A stretch of DNA of 12,919 nucleotides from the NCBI GenBank assembly GCA_002395775.1, contig DGUV01000048.1, forward strand, positions 1 to 12,919. The letters are read 5' to 3'. The stretch comes from Prevotellaceae bacterium UBA4301. GTDB taxonomy: Bacteria > Bacteroidota > Bacteroidia > Bacteroidales > Bacteroidaceae. The notes under the pieces were generated by a model. That model had not been told where the DNA came from and ran no database searches. It saw only the letters and a program-made list of their open reading frames with translations. The translations under genes were made by a program, and so were the position numbers. Positions 6,437 through 12,919 of this stretch are shown piece after piece (the first letter of the stretch is position 1; the number at the start of each line of letters is the position of its first letter).

Positions 6437-7060
6437 ATGAAAAAGGTAATAACAATCGCAGCCATGATGCTGCTGGCCGTGATGGGACTGAGTGCCTGTA
6501 CGGGTTCAAAGAAAGAGGCCAAGGTGGCCGATGAGAGTGAAACAACGAAAGAAGAAACAATCGACATGAAGGGAAAGAAAGTCTTGGTTGCCTACTTCTC
6601 ATGGAGCGGCAACACACGCGAGGCGGCACAGTACATTGCCCAGAAGACAGGTGCCGACGAGTTTGAAATCATCCGAGAGAAAGCCTATCCAACGGAGTAC
6701 ACGCCCTGCACCGAGGATGCCAAGGCCGAGAAAGAAGCAGGCGAGCGTCCTGCAATCAAAGGAAAGGTGGAGAACATGGCACAGTATGACGTGGTGTTTG
6801 TCTGCGTCCCCGTATGGTGGTACACGGCTCCGATGCCCGTCTATACATTTCTGGAACAGTACGATCTGAGTGGCAAGACGGTCATCCCGTTCTGCACGGC
6901 TTACAGTGGTCCGTCATCGACACTGCGCGATATCGTGAGTGCCACACCTAAGAGCGACCATCGCGACGGAATCTGTGTGGTGACCAAGGAACAGGGTGGC
7001 AAGGATATGGACAAGAAGCATGGCAAGATTGACAAGTGGCTCACCGAAATAGGATTCTAA
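6437..7060 (+). CDS. Lipoprotein flavodoxin
   Basis: 207 residues. A type II signal peptide ends in the lipobox LSAC with lipidated Cys21, followed by a charged linker (KKEAK, many Glu/Thr), so the domain is tethered to a membrane outside the cytoplasm; no Asp/Glu cluster directly follows the Cys. The flavodoxin domain (about 46-207) starts with the strand KVLVAYFS and the FMN phosphate loop SWSGNT (55-60). It continues with the VPVWWYTAPMP flavin-contact segment (124-134) and the CTAYSG loop (153-158). It resembles the flavodoxin_4 family found beside oxidoreductases in Bacteroidetes, whose electron partners are mostly unknown. A second lipoprotein flavodoxin (9149-9808) shares the VWWYT-PMP region and the YDLSGK that follows. 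The stop is only 4 nt before the cupin gene, so the two are probably translationally coupled. Confidence 0.92.
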   Translation: MKKVITIAAMMLLAVMGLSACTGSKKEAKVADESETTKEETIDMKGKKVLVAYFSWSGNTREAAQYIAQKTGADEFEIIREKAYPTEYTPCTEDAKAEKEAGERPAIKGKVENMAQYDVVFVCVPVWWYTAPMPVYTFLEQYDLSGKTVIPFCTAYSGPSSTLRDIVSATPKSDHRDGICVVTKEQGGKDMDKKHGKIDKWLTEIGF

Positions 7061-7064
7061 GCGT

Positions 7065-7988
7065 ATGAAGAAACTGTTTGCATTCATAATGAGCAGTCTG
7101 CTGCTGGCATCGTGCGCCGAGCATAAGCAGACCACTGTGGGTATTACGAAGGAACAGATATCCTTTCCCATCGGTGAGCGGATAAACAATCCCGCGTTTA
7201 CAGGCGAGGCTTATCTGAAGCCGCTGATTAGCGTAGATTCTGTGTTTAATTTTCCACAAACCAATGTCGTGACGTTCGGCCCTGCGGCACACAGCAGTTG
7301 GCATCGTCATGGTGGTATGGTTGTGCTGGTGACTGACGGTGTAGGACTCTATCAGGAGGAGGGCAAGCCTGCACAGATTCTGCGTCGCGGTGACGTATTG
7401 CAGATTCCTGCAGGAGTGCGCCATTGGCACGGAGCCACAAAGGACAACTGGTTCTCTCAGGTAGTGATTTATGATTCGGCTTGGAAACCTGCAGAAACAT
7501 ACAATGACAGCGACAATTCCATTTCGGATGAGTATTACAATGGATTAGAGATGGAGGAGTATGCGCACCAGACCACAACTGACAGCCTGATGTTTGCAGC
7601 CCCTGACTCCACGCTGTCACTGCCGACATTCAACGGGCCGATTCGTCTGGAAAATACGGTGGATGCTCCAAATGTGGCAGGTTCTCCAGGACTTCACTAC
7701 GTCGTGTTCGAGCCCGGTGTCATTAATGCCTGGCACACCCATCCCGGAGGCCAGATACTGATAGCAACCGACGGCATCGGATACCATCAGATAGAAGGTC
7801 TGCCTGTAGAGGTGTTGCATCCAGGCGATGTCGTGATGTGTCCGCCCAATGTGAAGCATTGGCACGGTGCCTCACCCAATTCGCGCTTCGCCCACCTGGC
7901 TGTAGGTACCAATCCAGATCGTCCAGCCGTAGTGTGGACTGACGAGATGCTGAGTAAAGAGGAATACGAGCGACTTCCAAAGGAATAG
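7065..7988 (+). CDS. Lipoprotein with two tandem cupin domains
   Basis: 307 residues. The lipobox LASC places the lipidated Cys at 17. Two homologous cupin domains follow, about 55-140 and 200-285. The first has WHRHGG (His80, His82) and PAGVRHWHGA (His120, His122); the second has WHTHPGGQ (His224, His226, Gln230) and PPNVKHWHGA (His265, His267). The shared pattern WHxH...TDGxG...PxxVxHWHGA shows internal duplication. In the second copy Gln230 takes the place of the usual Glu ligand; in the first that place is Met85 and one residue is missing, so the two metal sites probably differ. Relatives with this HxH...HWHGA pattern are often found beside carboxymuconolactone decarboxylase-like proteins and aldo-keto reductases. 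Reaction and substrate are unknown; it is located in the envelope. The stop lies 4 nt before the esterase start. Confidence 0.9.
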   Translation: MKKLFAFIMSSLLLASCAEHKQTTVGITKEQISFPIGERINNPAFTGEAYLKPLISVDSVFNFPQTNVVTFGPAAHSSWHRHGGMVVLVTDGVGLYQEEGKPAQILRRGDVLQIPAGVRHWHGATKDNWFSQVVIYDSAWKPAETYNDSDNSISDEYYNGLEMEEYAHQTTTDSLMFAAPDSTLSLPTFNGPIRLENTVDAPNVAGSPGLHYVVFEPGVINAWHTHPGGQILIATDGIGYHQIEGLPVEVLHPGDVVMCPPNVKHWHGASPNSRFAHLAVGTNPDRPAVVWTDEMLSKEEYERLPKE

Positions 7989-7992
7989 GAAT

Positions 7993-9129
7993 ATGAGAAA
8001 ATCAATGACTACAATGATGATGCTGATGACTTCGATGTTGGGTTGTGCAGCCTGTTCATCGGACGGTGCTTCAAAAGAGGCAGCAGACGTTTCGGAAAAT
8101 GACAACGTGCCGACAGATTTCCAGATACAGTACACCACACCCGTGCCGTCGGAGTTCTTTCAGGCTGCAACGCAGCAGGGAACGATTGAGTTGGTTGAGT
8201 ATGATTCAAAGGACTACACGCAAAGCAGCCGTCCCGCAACGAGGAAACCTGCCTACGTATATGTGCCATACGGCTATGACCCGTCGAAGCAGTACGACGT
8301 TATCTACCTGCTACACGGCTGGACAGGAGTGGCCGAGGAGTATTTCCTGGGGCGCAGCGGTAGCAGCCGCACAGGGTTGGTACACATCTTCGACAACCTG
8401 ATTCAGCGTGGACTCTGCCGTCCGTTCATCGCCGTATCGCCCACATGGGATAAGGATAACCGTTCTAAGGACTGGGGTGAATCGACTCGTGAGGCTGCCG
8501 TGTTCTCACAGGAGTATGTGAACGATCTCATCCCTGCCGTTGAAACGCGCTATTCCACCTATCTGGCAGAAGCGACACCCGAAGGCATCCTTGCCTCGCG
8601 TGCCCATCGTGCCATCGGCGGTTTCTCGCTGGGCAGCATCACGACGTGGTATGTCTTCGAGCAGGCTTTCCCCTACAGCCGTATGTATCTGCCCATGAGC
8701 GGTGACAACTGGAGTCAGGGTATGTATGGCGGAGCCTACTATCCTGATGCAACTGCAAAGTTCCTGGCAGACCTTGTGAATGCCTCAAACTACAAGAACG
8801 ACTTCTACGTGTGGTATGCCGTGGGCACCGAGGATGTGCGCATTGACCAGACCCACAACCAAGCACTGGCGATGGCAAAACTCACCGGCACATTTAACAG
8901 CTCGAACTTCTCCTACCACATGAAGGAGGGTGGCCGTCACGACTTCTATGCCGTATGGGAATTCTGCTACCATGCCTTGCAGTTCTTCTTTCCTGCCAAT
9001 GAGGCGAGTGCCGTTCGTAGTGTAAAACGTGAAAGCGTAGCCACAGGAAGAGCATATACACTGGGCGGGATGCTGGCCAGTGGAGGACGAGGCATACAAA
9101 TTATCGACGGTAAAAAGATAATCAAATAA
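7993..9129 (+). CDS. CE1/esterase-D-type lipoprotein esterase with C-terminal tail
   Basis: 378 residues. The signal sequence ends in Cys-rich LGCAACSSDG; Cys21 (or Cys18) is the likely lipidated residue. The alpha/beta hydrolase domain of the putative esterase/CE1 (feruloyl or acetyl-xylan esterase-like) family spans about 60-335. It shows VPYGYDPSKQYDVIYLLHGW (91-110, oxyanion region), the nucleophile Ser212 in GGFSLGS, a probable acid in VGTEDVRID (Asp281 or Asp285), and the catalytic His316 in GGRHDF. These enzymes cut ester bonds, for example of hydroxycinnamates on plant polymers or of small acyl esters. The last ~25 residues (YTLGG...RGIQIIDGKKIIK) are a separate tail also found on the two later hydrolases of this operon. 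It resembles the end of Bacteroidetes C-terminal sorting domains. The gene is a paralogue of the last gene in the window. Confidence 0.9.
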   Translation: MRKSMTTMMMLMTSMLGCAACSSDGASKEAADVSENDNVPTDFQIQYTTPVPSEFFQAATQQGTIELVEYDSKDYTQSSRPATRKPAYVYVPYGYDPSKQYDVIYLLHGWTGVAEEYFLGRSGSSRTGLVHIFDNLIQRGLCRPFIAVSPTWDKDNRSKDWGESTREAAVFSQEYVNDLIPAVETRYSTYLAEATPEGILASRAHRAIGGFSLGSITTWYVFEQAFPYSRMYLPMSGDNWSQGMYGGAYYPDATAKFLADLVNASNYKNDFYVWYAVGTEDVRIDQTHNQALAMAKLTGTFNSSNFSYHMKEGGRHDFYAVWEFCYHALQFFFPANEASAVRSVKRESVATGRAYTLGGMLASGGRGIQIIDGKKIIK

Positions 9130-9148
9130 CCAATACATTATTTATTAT

Positions 9149-9808
9149 ATGCAGAAGATTCTATTTACAGCAGTAATAATGACGGCCTTGCTGACCGCTT
9201 GTTCGAGTGACGACGACAACAACACAAACGCTCCAATCGAGCCTATCGACAATCCGAACGGGAAAACGTTAGTGGTCTATTTCTCTAAGACCGTTCCCGA
9301 TGGCGTGGATGCTTCGACGGGAGCAACACAGGTCTTCAATTACAAAGATCGTGAGTTGGGTGCAACCCAATGGGTGGCACAGCAGATTGCAGACCGCACA
9401 GGAGCCGACATGCACCGCATCACCGTGGCCGACGGCTATTATCCCGTGACTTACAATGAACTGGCCGATTTTGCACGCAACGAAAAGGAGACTGGCACTC
9501 ATCCTGTACTGACTTCGACGCTGACAAACCTCGCCAACTATCAGAACATCATCATCGGCACACCGGTATGGTGGTACACCGTGCCGATGCCCATCTACAG
9601 TTTCCTCGACACCTACGACCTGAGCGGCAAGAATGTAATGGTGTTCACCACCCATGAGGGCAGTGGATTGGCCGATGCCATCAGTGTCATTCGTCAGCAG
9701 GAACCACAAGCCAACGTCAATGCCACAGGATTCCAAACCCGTGGTGCAAGTGCCGGCAGTCAGTCCAATGCCATCAACGAGTGGCTGAATGGACTTGGAT
9801 ACAAATAA
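9149..9808 (+). CDS. Lipoprotein flavodoxin with surface-export-like signal and FMN-loop insertion
   Basis: 219 residues. The lipobox LTAC gives lipidated Cys18, followed directly by SSDDD, which resembles the acidic lipoprotein export signal described for surface lipoproteins of Bacteroides, so the protein may face the outside. The flavodoxin domain begins with KTLVVYFS (39-46). By comparison with the first flavodoxin in this operon, about 22 residues are inserted between this strand and the loop end LGAT (70-73), so the FMN phosphate loop is remodelled (SGNT becomes LGAT). The TPVWWYTVPMP segment (138-148) and YDLSGK (156-161) match the paralogue closely. Whether FMN is still bound cannot be told. 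Many flavodoxin_4 members have such an insert, so this may be a subfamily trait. It lies 19 nt after the esterase gene. Confidence 0.9.
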   Translation: MQKILFTAVIMTALLTACSSDDDNNTNAPIEPIDNPNGKTLVVYFSKTVPDGVDASTGATQVFNYKDRELGATQWVAQQIADRTGADMHRITVADGYYPVTYNELADFARNEKETGTHPVLTSTLTNLANYQNIIIGTPVWWYTVPMPIYSFLDTYDLSGKNVMVFTTHEGSGLADAISVIRQQEPQANVNATGFQTRGASAGSQSNAINEWLNGLGYK

Positions 9809-9827
9809 TCAAAAACGTAATCAGAAT

Positions 9828-10817
9828 ATGGAACAGAGAACTTTAGGACAGGATTTACGGGTATCAGCCCTGGGGCTGGGCTGCATGGGTATGAGCCACG
9901 GCTACGGGCCGGCGCGAGACAAACAGGAGATGATCAAGTTTATTCGACGTACGCACGACGAACTGGGTGTGACGTTCTTCGACACGGCAGAATGCTACGG
10001 GCCCTACACCAACGAAGAACTTGTGGGCGAGGCACTGGAACCTATACGAAACGAGGTAAAAATCGCCACGAAGTTCGGCATCGCGCTGAAGGACTTCAAG
10101 CAGGCACTCGACTCGCGGCCAGAGACCATCCGGCAGTCGGTGGAGGGGTCGCTGAAGCGGTTGCGCACCGACCACATCGACCTCTACTACCAGCATCGCG
10201 TGGATAAACAGACGGCTCCCGAGGAGGTGGCCGAGACCATCGCGCAGTTGATGAAGGAGGGCAAGGTGCTGCACTGGGGTATGTCGGAGGCAGGTGCCGA
10301 GACCATCCGCCGGGCGCACAAGGTTTGTCCGCTAACGGCTGTGCAGAGCGAATACTCGATGTTCTGGCAACTGCCGGAGCGTGAAATCATCCCAACCCTT
10401 GAGGAACTTGGCATCGGACTTGTGCCGTTCTCGCCACTTGGCAAGGGTTTTCTCACTGGAGCCGTGAAGCGCGGTCAGACATTCGGTGCTGATGACTTCC
10501 GCTCGAAGGTGCCCCGCTTTGAGCAGGAGAATATCGCCAAGAACATGGTGCTGGTGGACTTCGTGACCGAGATTGCCCAGTGCAAGCAGTGTACGCCTGC
10601 ACAGGTCGCCCTCTCGTGGGTTATGGCGCAAAAGCCGTGGATAGTAGCCATTCCTGGCAGCACGTCGTGGGGACATCTGTCGGAGAACTTTGCTGCTGCT
10701 GACATCACCTACACCGACGAGGAGATGCGCGAAATTAACCGCCGTCTCTCAGAAATCACCCTCTCAGGCCATCGATATAACGCAGATAGTCAGAAGAATA
10801 TTGACAGTGGATATTAA
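9828..10817 (+). CDS. Cytoplasmic aldo-keto reductase (AKR13/YajO-like group)
   Basis: 329 residues from ATG at 9828, which gives the normal family start MEQRTLG. An upstream in-frame ATG at 9789 would add 13 unrelated residues and overlap the end of the flavodoxin gene, so it was not used. No signal peptide: a soluble NADPH-dependent carbonyl reductase. The catalytic tetrad is complete: Asp52 and Tyr57 (FFDTAECYG), Lys82 (ATKFG), His123 (YYQHRVD). WGMSEAG (150-156), VQSEYSMF (172-179) and the cofactor loop IPGSTSWGHLSEN (275-287) are typical of the AKR13-like group, which reduces aldehydes, quinones and similar carbonyls. It complements the exported reductase at the start of the operon. The two belong to different AKR subgroups, so they are not recent duplicates. 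The gap to the next gene is 18 nt. Confidence 0.94.
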   Translation: MEQRTLGQDLRVSALGLGCMGMSHGYGPARDKQEMIKFIRRTHDELGVTFFDTAECYGPYTNEELVGEALEPIRNEVKIATKFGIALKDFKQALDSRPETIRQSVEGSLKRLRTDHIDLYYQHRVDKQTAPEEVAETIAQLMKEGKVLHWGMSEAGAETIRRAHKVCPLTAVQSEYSMFWQLPEREIIPTLEELGIGLVPFSPLGKGFLTGAVKRGQTFGADDFRSKVPRFEQENIAKNMVLVDFVTEIAQCKQCTPAQVALSWVMAQKPWIVAIPGSTSWGHLSENFAAADITYTDEEMREINRRLSEITLSGHRYNADSQKNIDSGY

Positions 10818-10835
10818 TACAATCAGAGAAGACAG

Positions 10836-11921
10836 ATGGTCATAAAGAAAGCATTGGTTAGTATGCTTTGGATGACTCTGCTGGCCTGTTCTGGCCATGC
10901 GGAGGAGCCTCAGAAAGAACCAGAGACAATGACAATTTACTATACACGCCAGACGCGCATCAATGATGTGATGAACGATGCAGCCTTTGGCGATTACGGA
11001 CGACTGATATTCCCTGTGAATACTGGATACTGGAACGGCACGACGCTGGAACAACTCGCCTTGACGTGGTATAACTACATCGACCCCGACAAGACGGTGG
11101 AGGTGTGCAACTATCTCCGCGCTCATGCCGACAATTGTTTCATCGACATCTATACCGAGGCGGAAAAGCAGACTAATCCAGATTTGCGCAACACAGGGCT
11201 GTTCTTCTTTCGGGGCAACAGCAATGCCCCCTTCGCCATTTGCAACGCAGGCGGCGGATTTTCCTATGTGGGAGCCATGCACGACTCATTCCCCCATGCC
11301 CTCGAACTCTCGAAGTTGGGCTACAACGCCTTTGCGCTCATCTATCGTCCCGGCGATGCCTACGAGGACTTGGCCCGTGCCATCACTTACATCTGTGACC
11401 ATGCCGACGAGTTGGGTGTCAGTCGCACAGACTACTCACTCTGGGGCGGTTCGGCTGGTGCACGTATGGCTGCCACGTTGGGAAACAGCTCCTACTTGCG
11501 TCAGTTGACAGGTCGCACGGACATCCCCCAGGCCTCGGCAGTCATCATGCAATACACGGGCTACACCACCGTTTCACCATACGACGGCCCCACCTACGCC
11601 TGCTGCGGCACCAGCGACGGCATTGCCTCGTGGCGCACCATGCAGAGCCGTCTCGAAAGCCTCTCAGCCCTCGGCATCCCTACTGAGTTCCATTCTTACA
11701 GTGGTCTGCCCCACGGCTTCGGCCTCGGCATAGGCACCGTCGCTGAAGGCTGGCTAAACGATGCCGTCCGCTTCTGGCAGAGTCAGTCAGGTGCAACCGC
11801 AATCCACTCAGCAAAAGCCAACGCAGGACGATCAGAGGCCATCTATTCCCTCAACGGCACACGGCGAAAAACAATACTAAAAGGTATAAACATTATAGTT
11901 GGCAAGAAATTTATCAAATAA
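10836..11921 (+). CDS. HSL-like lipoprotein alpha/beta hydrolase with C-terminal tail
   Basis: 361 residues. The signal peptide ends in the lipobox LLAC (Cys18), followed by an acidic linker, so the product is tethered in the envelope. The domain has the layout of the hormone-sensitive-lipase/BD-FAE type: an oxyanion motif NAGGGFS (137-143, with Asn-Ala in place of the usual His-Gly), the nucleophile Ser206 in GGSAG, a probable acid Asp261 (CCGTSDG) and His293 (LPHGFG). Substrates in this family are acetylated sugars, small esters or peptides; none can be fixed here. About 90 residues upstream of the oxyanion motif are not recognised. The last ~25 residues (IYSLNG...KGINIIVGKKFIK) repeat the tail seen on the CE1 esterases. 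The stop codon is directly followed by an ATG. Confidence 0.88.
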   Translation: MVIKKALVSMLWMTLLACSGHAEEPQKEPETMTIYYTRQTRINDVMNDAAFGDYGRLIFPVNTGYWNGTTLEQLALTWYNYIDPDKTVEVCNYLRAHADNCFIDIYTEAEKQTNPDLRNTGLFFFRGNSNAPFAICNAGGGFSYVGAMHDSFPHALELSKLGYNAFALIYRPGDAYEDLARAITYICDHADELGVSRTDYSLWGGSAGARMAATLGNSSYLRQLTGRTDIPQASAVIMQYTGYTTVSPYDGPTYACCGTSDGIASWRTMQSRLESLSALGIPTEFHSYSGLPHGFGLGIGTVAEGWLNDAVRFWQSQSGATAIHSAKANAGRSEAIYSLNGTRRKTILKGINIIVGKKFIK

Positions 11922-11978
11922 ATGATTGGTATGAGAAGGCTATTTTCAAATCTATTGGCTTTTATAAACACGATGTCA

Positions 11979-12905
11979 ATGAGAAAACTGATGGGATTCA
12001 TAGCAACTCTGCTGATGACGGCCTGCATGGACGCAAGTGAAGTGAGTGCTCAGACAGCAGGCGGAGGGACTGTTGTCCGCGATGTGAGCATACAGAGCAC
12101 GGTACTGGGGCGCGAGATGCTCTACTCGGTGTATCTGCCCGCAGGCTACACGTCGTCGAAGCAGTACCCCGTGCTTTACCTGCTGCACGGCTACGGTGGC
12201 GACCAGAACGACTGGTGGGTGTTCGACGATATGGCCGACGATGCTGATGCTATGATTTCGTCGGGTGAGATACCAGAAATGATTATCGTCACACCCGACG
12301 GCGGTACGTGGATGTATATCGACAACTGTTACGGCAACGGCATCAACTACGAGCAGTATTTCTTCCAAGATCTGATGACTGATGTCGAGTCACGCTACAG
12401 CATACGGCGAGAGCGTGGGTCGCGGGCCATCGGCGGTTTCTCGATGGGCGGCTACGGAGCCTTGCGCTATGGTGTGATGCGCCACGACCTGTTCTGCCAT
12501 GTCTATGCCATGAGTTCGGTAATCGGCGGTTATGGGGCTACGGACATGGCCGACATCATTACCAGTTACAGCCCGTCTGAACTGCCCGGTATCACGCTGG
12601 AGTGCGGTGACCGTGACTACTTCACCTACGACAATCGTGAGTTCTCCGCTCTGCTCACCCGGCTCGGCATCAATCACGAACACATTGAGCGCAGTGGCGG
12701 TCACGACTGGACGTTTTGGAGCGCATGCACGCCAAAGATTCTGCGCAAGGTGGGCGCACTGTTTCGTGAAGGAACCACAAGCTTAGATAACGTCCGCACC
12801 ACAGTCCGCAAGCCGCAAGGTATTTATTCACTCGATGGTCGCCGGCACAATAGTTTGAAACGTGGAGTGAACATCGTGGACGGCAGGAAGGTCGTGATTC
12901 GGTAA
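11979..12905 (+). CDS. CE1/esterase-D-type esterase with C-terminal tail
   Basis: 308 residues from ATG at 11979. That start gives a compact signal sequence (MRKLMGFIATLLMTAC, probable lipidated Cys16; cleavage at VSAQ is the alternative). The frame is open back to an ATG at 11922, directly after the previous stop, which would add 19 residues with a second weakly hydrophobic stretch. The catalytic domain shows VYLPAGYTSSKQYPVLYLLH (oxyanion region), the nucleophile Ser in GGFSMGG, an acid in ECGDRDYF and His in GGHDW. It is of the same CE1 type as 7993-9129, shorter by about 50 residues, and without that protein's loop insertions. The C-terminal tail is IYSLDGRR...RGVNIVDGRKVVIR. The TAA stop lies inside a 16-bp repeat. 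This is the last gene in the window; whether the operon continues is not visible. Confidence 0.9.
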   Translation: MRKLMGFIATLLMTACMDASEVSAQTAGGGTVVRDVSIQSTVLGREMLYSVYLPAGYTSSKQYPVLYLLHGYGGDQNDWWVFDDMADDADAMISSGEIPEMIIVTPDGGTWMYIDNCYGNGINYEQYFFQDLMTDVESRYSIRRERGSRAIGGFSMGGYGALRYGVMRHDLFCHVYAMSSVIGGYGATDMADIITSYSPSELPGITLECGDRDYFTYDNREFSALLTRLGINHEHIERSGGHDWTFWSACTPKILRKVGALFREGTTSLDNVRTTVRKPQGIYSLDGRRHNSLKRGVNIVDGRKVVIR

Positions 12906-12913
12906 AAAGTGAA
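12898..12913 (+). repeat. 16-bp direct repeat, copy 2 (at the last stop codon)
   Basis: TTCGGTAAAAAGTGAA is identical to 3128-3143. It includes the TAA stop of the last esterase (12903-12905). Together the two copies bracket the ten-gene operon. The core CGGTAAAAAG also occurs by coding coincidence at 9108-9117. Confidence 0.6.
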
Positions 12914-12919
12914 AGAATC

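Noticed and set aside
9789..9827. Upstream ATG for the second aldo-keto reductase
   Set aside because: It overlaps the flavodoxin 3' end and adds 13 polar residues before the normal family N-terminus MEQRTLG.
3222..12905. Polysaccharide utilisation locus
   Set aside because: No SusC/SusD-type transporter, glycoside hydrolase or hybrid two-component regulator is present; only esterases hint at polymer-linked substrates.
1..12919. tRNA, rRNA, CRISPR arrays or insertion sequences
   Set aside because: No cloverleaf, regularly spaced repeat-spacer units, transposase motifs or terminal inverted repeats were recognised on either strand.

Overview
The window comes from a Bacteroidetes genome, most probably Prevotella/Segatella or a close relative. 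The reasons are the Bacteroidetes-type -7 promoter boxes (TAnnTTTG), start sites without Shine-Dalgarno sequences, many lipoproteins with LxAC-type lipoboxes followed by Ser/Asp, and the C-terminal tail of the form Y-S-L-x-G...GINII-GKK on three secreted hydrolases. All recognised genes lie on the + strand.

Layout. (1) 1-487: the 3' end of pyruvate, phosphate dikinase (ppdK), closed by a perfect 16-bp-stem terminator. (2) 488-2117: an AT-rich island with one large tyrosine recombinase. Its catalytic set is unusual (no first Arg, no His in the HxxR box) and it has a long C-terminal extension. No other mobility gene is visible. (3) 2118-3221: an AraC-family regulator with a Bacteroidetes promoter inside its longest reading frame, then a REP-like imperfect inverted repeat, a terminator, and the promoter of the next operon. 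(4) 3222-12905: ten tightly packed co-oriented genes with gaps of 4-39 nt (slightly more before the last gene if its inner start is used). In order: an exported NTF2-like/aldo-keto reductase fusion; a short-chain dehydrogenase; a YqhD/FucO-type alcohol dehydrogenase homologue that appears to have lost its metal ligands; a lipoprotein flavodoxin; a lipoprotein double cupin; a CE1-type lipoprotein esterase; a second lipoprotein flavodoxin with a surface-export-like signal; a cytoplasmic aldo-keto reductase; an HSL-type lipoprotein alpha/beta hydrolase; and a second CE1-type esterase.

How the parts may work together (inference). The AraC regulator most likely controls the adjacent ten-gene operon. 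The operon joins cytoplasmic NAD(P)H-linked carbonyl/alcohol oxidoreductases with an unusual set of envelope-located proteins: flavodoxins, a double cupin, an aldo-keto reductase and three ester hydrolases. A plausible reading is a pathway that de-esterifies a substrate outside the cell and carries out redox chemistry on the released aldehyde, quinone or phenolic compound, partly in the envelope and partly in the cytoplasm. The substrate cannot be read from sequence. There is no SusC/SusD pair, so this is not a classical polysaccharide utilisation locus. A 16-bp identical sequence lies just before the operon and at its last stop codon, so the block may have moved or been duplicated as a unit.
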